From positions 8,289,501 to 8,353,500 of the forward strand of contig JAPFFF010000004.1 in the NCBI GenBank assembly GCA_039105265.1: DNA of 64,000 bases, read 5' to 3'. This document shows positions 1 through 8,573 of the stretch, piece by piece; the stretch's first letter is position 1; each line of letters begins with the position of its first letter. A program made the translations under genes and the position numbers. The notes below the pieces were generated by a model, which ran no database searches, had not been told where the DNA came from, and saw only the letters and a program-made list of their open reading frames with translations. This DNA is from Tritrichomonas musculus. Lineage: Eukaryota; Parabasalia; Tritrichomonadida; Tritrichomonadidae.

Positions 1-158
1 TGTGAAAGTTTCGAAGTCTAATTTTGAAAAAGTGACGATTTTTTGAGTCATGGCGCTGATGATAGAGGTATGTAAACCCTATGACGAGGGGGTCATTTTT
101 TATCCCCCCACCCAATACAAACCCTTACTCTCTGACCTCTAGAGAATAAAAACCGTTT

Positions 159-164
159 TCATTA
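159..164 (+). promoter_or_regulatory. Initiator-like element for the 140-aa gene
   Basis: TCATTA lies with its A 15 nt before the ATG at 176. It fits the trichomonad initiator consensus TCA(C/T)(T/A), which sets transcription starts just upstream of start codons. In such AT-rich DNA the motif alone is weak evidence, but its position matches that of the other genes here. Confidence 0.45.
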
Positions 165-175
165 TTATTTTTGTA

Positions 176-598
176 ATGTCCAGTGATAATGAATTACCTC
201 TTCACAACACTCCTATTGGTTCTCCACAATTTCAATTATCACCAAATATGCAAGAATTAACAACTCAATTACATAATTGGGAATTGGATCGTGATTTTAC
301 TGAAGAAGAACTACCAAGAAATATTGCATTTTCTCCAAAAGAAGAAGAATTTTATACTACAATAAATCAAACAGTTGAAAAACAGTTAGAGGATCATCCA
401 CCAAATCCAAATCGTCGAGGATATCCAAGACCACCAAACCCATTAGATGAATTTGGTAAAAGTTATCATGACCGAGATGATTTCGAAAACTTTTTAAAAA
501 CTCTTGATAAAAATAGAGAATATCCCTCAGACGAACTTATTGGTTTGTACAACATGTTTTTCCATACAAATTTAGATATCCAAAAATTTGGAAAATAG
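176..598 (+). CDS. Hypothetical protein, 140 aa
   Basis: I do not recognise this protein. It is hydrophilic and acidic, with no signal peptide or membrane segment. The first 30 residues are polar. The middle (about residues 72-92) is rich in Pro, Asn and Arg (HPPNPNRRGYPRPPNP), and the C-terminal third is mixed-charge and probably helical, ending in FHTNLDIQKFGK. Coding quality is good: codons are evenly used, there is little low-complexity bias, and an initiator-like motif lies 15 nt before the ATG, so I take it as a real gene. A 919-bp transposable element begins 27 nt after the stop, so the native 3' flank is displaced. Confidence 0.7.
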   Translation: MSSDNELPLHNTPIGSPQFQLSPNMQELTTQLHNWELDRDFTEEELPRNIAFSPKEEEFYTTINQTVEKQLEDHPPNPNRRGYPRPPNPLDEFGKSYHDRDDFENFLKTLDKNREYPSDELIGLYNMFFHTNLDIQKFGK

Positions 599-625
599 TC
601 TGATGTGAAAAAAATATTTCAACAT

Positions 626-1544
626 AGGGGGTTCAACCAAAAAAATGTCAAATTCTTAAAGAGGGAGGAAAAATTTGAGTTTGGCTCTAAATAAATATGG
701 GGATTTAAAGTGTAATAAAAATACATTTTATAAAAAATATTTTTATCTGATTTCAACTGTACATTCATGAATGGCGGACGGATGAAGTTATCATGACATG
801 TCATATGAAAACTATATATTTTATTAATAAATAATGTGTTTTATTTTAATCCATATATTAAAAAATAAAGATTAATATAACCTTATTTTTTAAAAATTGT
901 TTTTAATTAATTTCATCAATTCATTCATAAATAGCGGACAATGGAAGTTATCATGACATGTTATGCGAAAAAAAATGCGACTTTAACTGCTAGACCAGTA
1001 ACTGGTCTATTGTCTTTTTATTAGCATAATACATTGTACATGATATATTTTCATGTTCTACGAATAATTTTTCCCAAAATATCCAACCCTTTTAAGATTT
1101 TAACTTTTGACGATTAAAAAAGGTCAATTTTTTATCTTCAAATTAAAAGTGTCTGCCATTTGTGAATGTGCAGATGAATTCCAAAATAAAATATTTCAAA
1201 TCAAAGCTTATGAAATGAAGAACAAAACTATCCATTTATTTTTTTTTTTTTTAATACAAATCCAGTACGTTTAGTAACCGCAATTTTTTTTGACATTCTC
1301 AAAGAATAAAATGACATGTTAAATAAAAAACGATTATTTTCATCCATTTCATATAACATGTCATAATGTTTATTTAAATTGTAAAATAAGCGTTAAAAAC
1401 AAATCTAGTCAATTTAAACTTTTTCAGAGACATGCAACTATTCAAATAATAAACGTTCTCCTATTCAAAAAATAACGTACTGGATTTGTACCTTAAAATT
1501 AAAATATTATTTTTCTGACATTTTTTTTGGCGGTTGAACCCCCT
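626..1544. mobile_element. Non-autonomous DNA transposon, 919 bp, 12-bp target duplication
   Basis: The ends are inverted: AGGGGGTTCAACC followed by an A-run and TGTCA on the left, and the reverse complement at 1515-1544 on the right. The 12-bp word ATATTTCAACAT occurs directly outside each end (614-625 and 1545-1556), which marks the insertion. There is no transposase frame. Inside, a roughly 45-bp motif with GCGGAC and GTTATCATGACATGT occurs twice in direct orientation (about 765 and 922), and a smaller element (1255-1492) is nested near the right end. A 12-bp duplication is longer than in hAT (8) or mariner (2) and closest to Mutator-like elements (about 8-11), so the superfamily is uncertain. 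Confidence 0.8.
1255..1492 (-). mobile_element. Short TTAA-flanked MITE, 238 bp (copy A)
   Basis: The ends are inverted copies of (GG)TACAAATCCAGTACGTTA, with TTAA immediately outside both (1251-1254 and 1493-1496). The reverse complement resembles both ends of the longer element at 11675-13064, including shared words such as GAACGTTTATTATTTGA and CTTATTTTACAATTT. It is therefore a short, internally shortened member of that family, lying inside 626-1544. TTAA targets are used by piggyBac and Kolobok-type transposons; no transposase is present to choose between them. Confidence 0.75.
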
Positions 1545-1609
1545 ATATTTCAACATGTTTTTGAATTGTTTTGTAATTCAATTACAATATGTAAATATAT
1601 CTGATAATA

Positions 1610-3026
1610 CCCCCAACTCGCTACAAATGATAATTTTTTTATACGTTATTGTTATCATATTTTTTGTTAACTAAAAAAATGAAAAATTTTTATCAAGTTA
1701 ACAATTTTATTCTTAAACAACTTAACACCAATTTTTTTTAGATAAATACTAAATAACTATATAAATTAAAATTGAAATTATATGGTTTATAGTCTAATAA
1801 CATTATTGATATAGAGTAAATAAGGAAATATCATTTTTTTATATCTTTTATAGTAAAAAAAGTGCCAAGTTGGTCATATTTGGCAAATAACAAAGACCGA
1901 TTTTCAAGATCAATATCCTTTATTCAAGCTAATTCAGGGTTTTCTTATTGATAAATCAATTGAACTACGTTAGATCTTTAATATATCCTCTTTCAGGGTT
2001 ATCATCTCTTAATTTTTCCAAATTCTTTTACGCTCAAACTCAATTTTTTGATACAAAATATATTTTTTATTACTTGATTTTAACTTTTTAATACGCTGCT
2101 TCACACCAAAACCAGCATTTTCTTCATTATTTCCAGAGATTTGAAAATCAAACATTTCACTTAAATTTGATTATATAAATTGCTTTTTTCTTCATCTAAT
2201 CTTTTCTTTTTTAATTAATGTTTTGCCTTTTCTTATTTTTACCTGTTTTCTTCTCTTTAATTTTTCTCCAACAAATATTCGAATTTTTTTCTACGTTTAA
2301 AGCCAGTTTTACATTATAAAATAACTTATATTATACAAATATAGCAATAATTATGGCTTTTTACTCGAAATTTAAACAATACTCCAACATTTTATTCAAA
2401 TCTAATAACCTTCTTATATCGCTGCCAATTTTATTTATTCATTTAATTCTACTATTGGTCCCAAATTACATGGGAGGTGATTCATATTTAAATCTCTTTT
2501 AATTCTTTGTAAAAATTACAAATAATATGATTTTGGAGGAAAAAAGTGAAAATTTTTAATTTTTGTTTTAATGATTAAATACACCTTTAAAGCAACATTA
2601 TATTTTCTCATACCAAATTGGAAAAAACTAAAAGCCGCCAGAATAATTTGCAAATTATTTTCTTAGAAACGAGGAAAAAAAAAATCGGAGCGCTATTAAT
2701 TGCATAAATATCAGGTACTTAGGGTAAGCAATATTAATCAATAAGCAATTTTTGCATATCTCTTTCATTTTAACAGAATATTTAGATAATTAAAATTTTA
2801 TCATCTTCTTTTTTCTTCATTATACTATCACTAAAGCATCTTGACATACTATTAATAAAATTGATATTCGTTTTTAAAAATCTTTTTTTCTTCTTTACTT
2901 ATGAGCTATTTTTTAATTTTATACGTTTTTTCATTCAATTATCTCTCACAATTTCATTCAAATTTAATTCGTTAAAATTTATCTTAATAACGTACAAAAA
3001 AATTATCATTTGTAGCGAGTTGGGGG
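1610..3026. mobile_element. Non-autonomous TA-target DNA transposon, 1417 bp
   Basis: The TIR begins CCCCCAACTCGCTACAAATG and continues through ATAATTTTTTT to a TACGTTAT block; the reverse complement ends at 3026. A TA dinucleotide flanks each end (1608-1609 and 3027-3028), as in Tc1/mariner/pogo elements. The inside is AT-rich with no convincing transposase; the 75-residue frame crossing the right end is chance. It begins 53 bp after the previous element's target duplication. Confidence 0.75.
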
Positions 3027-3028
3027 TA

Positions 3029-3823
3029 GAAGTAAAAAAATGTCAAAGCTTAAGTTTTTTTAAAAAATTAATATTTCATATAATATAAATAATTAATAAA
3101 ATAATAATAAATAATTAAAGATAAAAAAATCTCTTGAATGGTTCACTTTTTGAGTGAGAAAAAACTCAAAAAAGAGAAAGCAATTCAGAGCTTCGCTCTC
3201 AAAAATTGCTACATGGAATTTCTAAAATTCATCTTGGCGCTTATTTTTACCTACTCTTCAATATTCACATTCATTTTAAATAATGTTATTTGGTTTTGGA
3301 AAAATGAATCTTTCATTAATAATACTCTATTGTATTTTTTTGAATAATTTAAAAAATAACGATTATATAACTTTTTAAAAGGATTATTTCAAAACTTTGT
3401 GATCGAATTTCTAAAAATTAATTAGAAAGTTAATTAGAAGAACTTGTTTTTTTAGTTACTTTTTAAAAACAGTATAATTAGTAGTAATAATTTTCCAGAA
3501 AATGTAAACTTCTAAGTTTATTTGTTTTGGCCAAAGGATAATTATTTGATTCTATGAATGAAAATTTTCAAATTCAATTGATGATTTTTTAAAAGGATTT
3601 GAGCGTGATCAAACAAATTTATTTTTTGAACAAAGCATCATTTTTCTTGTTTTTCTCAACATAAATGGCTTAAAGACAAAAAAATAAACAAAATCCTATT
3701 ATTTTTTTAAAAAACAAAAAACAAAAATAAAAACCGAAGAAAATATTCAAAAATAAGAATTCTTATTTTTGAATTTTTGTTAAAGTTCATTTTTTATCTT
3801 ATTAATCAAATCCAGCAATTGAA
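3029..3823. other. AT-rich spacer with a shared CACTTTTTGAG hairpin repeat
   Basis: No gene is supported. About 3131-3230 carries a repeat that recurs near 8270-8400: a CTCTTGAATGG lead, CACTTTTTGAG, then a fold-back CTCAAAAA, AAAGCAATTCAGA, and a ...GCTAC(A/G)TGGAATTT tail. The rest is AT-rich with runs of A and T and presumably holds the promoter of the BTB/Tubby-like gene. No clear initiator is seen, only TCAAATCC about 20 nt before the ATG. Confidence 0.5.
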
Positions 3824-4912
3824 ATGAGCAATCAAACATTTCCCGTCGTTTTTGGTAATCAACGATATATGGTTGATCCTAATATGATGTTCAATGCTTC
3901 TCGTAAGTTTGCACAGCTAGTTCAACCATTTGGAGATGCAGCTAATCGTGCCCAACTTGTAATTCAATACAATAATTTTAGCCAAAGAAGTGTTGACAAC
4001 TTTTTAAAACTCGTCCAAGGCCTTCCAACCGATGTTCTCGACTCAGAAATGAAGGAAATCTGTGAAATTGCAAAAATGTTCCAAGCTGACCAAATTTATA
4101 ACACAGGCCTTTCTTTTGTTCAAAATAGCATTGACCCAAGCTTCTTTGTACCTGATAATAAATATGAAAATGGACAAGCTTATTTGATAATTGAAGAGCA
4201 ACAAAAAACAGTTCATAACATCAGAGAACTTGATTTTGATAGTGAAGATGATTTTGATGATATGGGCAAAGGTTCTTCTCAACCTCAAAAGAAATCCTCA
4301 AATACTGAAGAAGAAAAACCAAAAGAAAAAGAATCAAGAGTTCCAACACAGATTTATGAAATTAGGATTGATCGCCCAATGATGAAGTGCAATCGCTATC
4401 ATTTTATGAAAAATGGACAAACTTTGCTTTCAGCTAAAAAGAAAGGAGGCTTTATTGTCATCGGAAAAGGAGCCGACATTCACCTTAAAACAGCAACTAT
4501 TAACCATTGCGCTCAAATCACTCAAGACCAGATGTTCAATACAATCCAAGCTGACGGCCAGAAAATCATCTTGAAATATATTCGATGTGCTGATTCTGGT
4601 GCAATTTCAATGAACGTTTCATTCCTTCATAATGGAAATCAACTTTATTGGTTCCCCAAAGAACCTCGACTTAATCTTCGAACTGGCGGATACGGACTGA
4701 AACTTTCTGGTGCATACCATCATACTCCTGTCACATCAAAGAGGAATGCTGCCTTAAAGAACGCACAAGGAAGAACAACTTTCATTGTACGAAAAATGGG
4801 TGAGAATTTTTACGAAGCAGAATGCCATCCTGATGTTTCACCAACCATTGTCTTTGCAATTGCTCTTTCGTCAATTGTTGGTCCTTCTATTGATGTAGCA
4901 CCATCTGCTTAA
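3824..4912 (+). CDS. BTB-like and Tubby-like C-terminal domain protein, 362 aa
   Basis: Residues 1-115 resemble the degenerate BTB/POZ module common in trichomonads (FPVVFGNQRYMVDPNMMF..., a SQRSVDNFLKLVQGL segment and a helical tail around IAKMFQADQIYNTGL). Residues about 125-175 are a charged, disordered linker rich in Asp, Glu, Ser and Lys. Residues about 177-352 look like a Tubby-like C-terminal fold: it opens with RPMMKCNRYHFMKNGQTLLSA and closes with a conserved-style strand plus hydrophobic helix (NFYEAECHPDVSPTIVFAIA). Tubby-type domains bind phosphoinositides at membranes and BTB modules mediate oligomerisation or cullin-3 adaptor roles, so a membrane-tethered adaptor is a reasonable inference. 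The TAA stop is followed by A, giving UAAA, a trichomonad polyadenylation-type signal. Domain calls are from pattern only. Confidence 0.75.
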   Translation: MSNQTFPVVFGNQRYMVDPNMMFNASRKFAQLVQPFGDAANRAQLVIQYNNFSQRSVDNFLKLVQGLPTDVLDSEMKEICEIAKMFQADQIYNTGLSFVQNSIDPSFFVPDNKYENGQAYLIIEEQQKTVHNIRELDFDSEDDFDDMGKGSSQPQKKSSNTEEEKPKEKESRVPTQIYEIRIDRPMMKCNRYHFMKNGQTLLSAKKKGGFIVIGKGADIHLKTATINHCAQITQDQMFNTIQADGQKIILKYIRCADSGAISMNVSFLHNGNQLYWFPKEPRLNLRTGGYGLKLSGAYHHTPVTSKRNAALKNAQGRTTFIVRKMGENFYEAECHPDVSPTIVFAIALSSIVGPSIDVAPSA

Positions 4913-5018
4913 ATTTGATTTGAAATATTATCATTTTTTTATACTCATGTTTTGAGAACATTATCACATTCATTTTATAAATAACCAAAAATATTTATCA
5001 ATCAATCTCATTTATTTA

Positions 5019-6301
5019 CCCAGGTATTTCTTCTTTTGATAAACTTTACGGGAAATGTGATATAAAAAATATAAAAAATTTACTATTTTTCTTTCAAAAA
5101 GTTTATGTTTTCTGTTTATAATTTTTTTTTTTTGCACGTTATTTCGGAAATTTTCAGTTTATTTCCGTTTACTTTTTAATTTTTCATGTATTTGGAATTT
5201 TTTTTCAATAAATAGTATTTTTATAGTCTCACAAATTTGGACATAGTATTTACATCTAGAGCTCGATCAATCGTACATATCACCTCACACAACACGAAAA
5301 GAACGGCGACATTATTTTTTAGAGATATCAATAAATATTTTATAAAACCAAGCCAATTCATGACAAAACCTAATTTTACATGCAAATAAATAGTTTGGCA
5401 TATTCAAAATACAATACTTCCATTTTAATATTCAAAAAGTTATACATTAAATCATTATGCATAAATAGCTTTTATACCTTTGAAAATCGTTTTTATTTTC
5501 GTAAACCATAACAGATATATAAAAAAATTAACACTTATTTTTTGATTAATCTGATTGGTTAATTATTATCCAATAAAAAGCATTTTAATGAACAAAATTT
5601 TGAGAAAACGCTAAAATCAAATTGAAATAAAGTCTAAATGTCTACTTTTTGGATTTCAAAGATCATTTTTTATAATCAAATTATACCTTTGCTTTTTTAT
5701 CTAGCCTTATTTTAAGCTTTTAATAGGTTCAGGGTGAAAACGATAGGTTATCTTAATTGAAAAACAAAAACAAAAAGTAGGTGAGAAGATGATATAGAAT
5801 AAAGAAAAGACCGCAACTGAAGAAGTTCTCTATCAATATCTGTGATGAGGAAAACTCTGATGTAGAATCTAGATGAAAAAGATCTGTTCAGAGAAAGAAC
5901 GTAGGGAAGGAAAATTTATAGAGCAGAAGGCTCTGTGATTAGAAAGAAAAAAGCGGATTTGTTGGGTGGGAAATGCGATGTGAGCATAACAATAGTTGCA
6001 ATTGGTTTATAAAGAAGAAGATCTATTTAGAGAGCGAGCTGAGGAAGATCACTGATGTGGAAGAGAATAAATGAGGAATATCTGAAATGAGGAAGTCTAT
6101 AAGGGAAGGTAATTATTAGCGAGAGTTGTTTCAAATGATGGAGATTGTACCGAGGATGGTTAGCTTAGATGCCAATAGAATCATTGATTGATGCCAAATT
6201 AACGACATGTGATGTAAAATTTTCAACTTTACAATTAAGAATTTTTTTTTTTTTTATATAACATTTCCCCGTAAAGGCGATTAAAAGAAGAAATATTTGG
6301 T
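5019..6301. mobile_element. Non-autonomous TA-target DNA transposon, 1283 bp
   Basis: The left end CCCAGGTATTTCTTCTTTTG, continued by a CTTTACGGGAAATG block at about 5047, is matched in reverse complement at 6247-6301 (ACCAAATATTTCTTCTTTT, CTTTACGGGGAAATG). TA flanks both ends (5017-5018, 6302-6303). The start CCCAGGT is shared with the element at 32702-34065, suggesting related transposases. There is no transposase frame. Its second half (about 5765-6185) is unusually purine-rich. Confidence 0.7.
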
Positions 6302-6303
6302 TA

Positions 6304-6552
6304 ATCTCATACAATTATTATTAATAATATATTTAAAATATAAAACTTATAGAAGAAAAAAGATTAGTTAAATTCATAATTTATTTAACTATCTATTTTT
6401 CATTATTTCATCATCGAATATCAAATAAATTAAAATTGTGAGAATAATTTAAATTATTTAAAAACTCATTGAAATAATAAAAAAATTGATAAAATAATTA
6501 TCAGAGAACGTTTATTTTGAAAGGTTGATTCTGTTCATAGCCATTAATATTT
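6304..6552. other. Short AT-rich upstream region of the coiled-coil gene
   Basis: About 250 bp of A/T-rich DNA. Near its end are AGAGAACGTTTATTTTG and TTCATAGCCATTAATATTT before the ATG. TCATAG (A at 6537, 16 nt upstream) is a poor initiator match, so no promoter is called firmly. Confidence 0.35.
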
Positions 6553-6840
6553 ATGTCAGATTCAGAAGCCAAAATCGCAGAACTTACAGCTCGTATTGCT
6601 GTGCTCGAAGCTGCTGTACGTACAGGAAATGCAAATGCTACATCATCAGCTGTTAAACCCGCTGATTATCCATTTCTTTCAAAATTAGACGGTGAAGATT
6701 TAATTGCTGCAAATACATTAATTCAAGAAAATGCTGCACTTCGAGAACAAATATCTAACCTTCAAACTACAATTGAACAGAGAGATTATAGAATTCTCCA
6801 TCTCAGACGAAATTTAGGAAGATTGATTCCTCCTGCTTAA
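6553..6840 (+). CDS. Small coiled-coil protein, 95 aa
   Basis: I do not recognise a family. The protein is almost entirely helical: residues 5-24 (AKIAELTARIAVLEAAVRTG) and 54-90 (LIAANTLIQENAALREQISN and onward to RILHLRRNLGRLI) show heptad-spaced Leu/Ile/Val, separated by a short linker with Pro and Ser-Ser-Ala. It has an acidic start, a basic end, no basic DNA-contact region before the zipper, and no membrane segment. Codon use is clearly coding, with GCT/GCA alanines in AT-rich surroundings, and the stop TAA is followed by A (UAAA). It may be a dimerising cytoskeletal or adaptor peptide; this is inference only. Confidence 0.7.
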   Translation: MSDSEAKIAELTARIAVLEAAVRTGNANATSSAVKPADYPFLSKLDGEDLIAANTLIQENAALREQISNLQTTIEQRDYRILHLRRNLGRLIPPA

Positions 6841-8265
6841 ATCAACGAAAATTTTGTTTATCTTTATATATAAAAGATTAATTCAGAAAAAAATTGATTC
6901 TTAATTTATTTCCTTTTCTTTTAATTATTTAATGATTTATACGGAAAAAAGAACATGAATCTTTGATTTTTACTATCATTATTCAACTTTTTTATCAGCA
7001 CTTTTCATTTATTGAGTGCTTAAATAAAAAACTGGAAAGATTTTTTTAAATATCAAAATGACTTTTTCATATGAAAGCTAAAGATATATCTCTTTTTTTT
7101 ACTTTTATTTGTGAATAAACATTGATACCATCCATTTGGCTTTCATTTTATTTGTAAAAAATATCATTTTAGAGATACTTAAATAATCTATAAAGAGATT
7201 AAGAACAATAAGATATTTTTTTGACATGTTTTGAATGGTACACCAAATTGTTTTCATCTATACACAAAAAACATTACTTTTATATAAAATATAATGATAA
7301 AATTAAAAAAAACTTTGAAGAGTGCATTTAATGATAAATACGATGAATAGATTTTATTTATTCATTTTTTGTTTCAATTTCTACGATTCTAAATAAGATA
7401 AATAGAATATTAAACCTTGTTCAAAAAACATTACTTCCTTCTCAATTTAAAATAATCATATCTTTATATTTTAAATATAAATTCATTTTTTAAAATTTAA
7501 TTAATATTATGATAATTATCTAATATATTATTAAAGAAGAATAATGCAATTATATTGTTTGATAAAAAAGATAAAATGATTTAAGATTTGAAATGGAGGT
7601 AAAGTTTTTTGAACTAAGTTTAAAATCCATCTCTGAAAAAGTGATATACTAATTTTAAAGAATATTTTTTTCTTAACTAATGCATTTTATTACCATATTT
7701 CTTGTTTATCATCTAATTGTATAAATATATATACGATTTTCAACTCAAATATTAATATTTATTCATTTTGAAAAGTGTTCCAATTTCAATAACTTCTCTC
7801 AAAAAAAATTCAATGAAAATTTTAATAAAATAAAATATGAATATCTACTGCTTATAATTTCAAAATTATATAAAACGATATTAATAATAGTTATATATCA
7901 TTCTGTAATTACAAATACAATATTTTAGAAAGCTACCCCAGATATTTACAAAGAAGATTTGATATCAAAATGTAATTTTGTAAATATTTTTTTTTTTTTA
8001 TAAAAAAAATTATATATATGTTTTATTATCCAAATTATGCCCAAGTACTAAATTATTGAATAATTTTGAAAAATAGTGTTATTCGTATATTAGGAGAAAA
8101 ATCATGAGAAATGTTAAATTGATGAAATACATATCAATATTTCAAACATTTTGGTATTTATGATTTATCATTTTGAAATCAATTTTTAATCAATTTTTAA
8201 TAAATTGCCAACAACAACAACAGCAACAACAAACGGTTGAACAAATTGTGAAGAAATGTATTCAA
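6841..8265. other. 1.4-kb AT-rich spacer
   Basis: No open frame of coding quality and no matching terminal repeats were found. It is mostly A/T runs and TATA-like words. A short CAA/CAG microsatellite ends it (8209-8233). Confidence 0.5.
8209..8233 (+). repeat. (CAA)n microsatellite
   Basis: Eight near-perfect CAA triplets with one CAG interruption. Confidence 0.8.
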
Positions 8266-8420
8266 AAATCTCTTGAATGGTCACTTTTTGAGGGAGAAAA
8301 ACTCAAAAAGTGAAAGCAATTCAGAAATTTACAAATTCCGCTCCCGCACTTTTTGAGAGCTCGGCTCTCAAAAAGTGCTACGTGGAATTTGTAAAGTTCT
8401 TTTACTACAGAAAAAAGTCC
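8266..8420. repeat. CACTTTTTGAG fold-back repeat, second copy
   Basis: This shares a CTCTTGAATGG(T)TCACTTTTTGAG lead and a GCTACGTGGAATTT tail with about 3131-3230. It contains two hairpins: CACTTTTTGAG facing CTCAAAAAGTG (8281-8310), and CACTTTTTGAGAGC facing GCTCTCAAAAAGTG (8348-8382). The 3-kb copy lacks the second stem in intact form. A related hairpin opens the insertion at 57832. It is probably the end of an unidentified mobile element, and the short frame across it is not a gene. Confidence 0.55.
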
Positions 8421-8573
8421 TTTACGGTAAAGTCATTCATTCAAATTAAACTAAGTTTTTTAATTTGTCCCTTCTTATCGTCCTCTCAAATTTGAATAAA
8501 GCTAAATATTTTTTTTTTAAGTTATAATGGCATGATTACTTTCATTCATCTCAGGTTGAGGCTCTCGCTATTA

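Noticed and set aside
2861-3347. Frames of 75 and 69 aa
   Set aside because: They are Phe/Lys/Ile-rich translations of T/A runs, one crossing a transposon end and the other the CACTTTTTGAG repeat.
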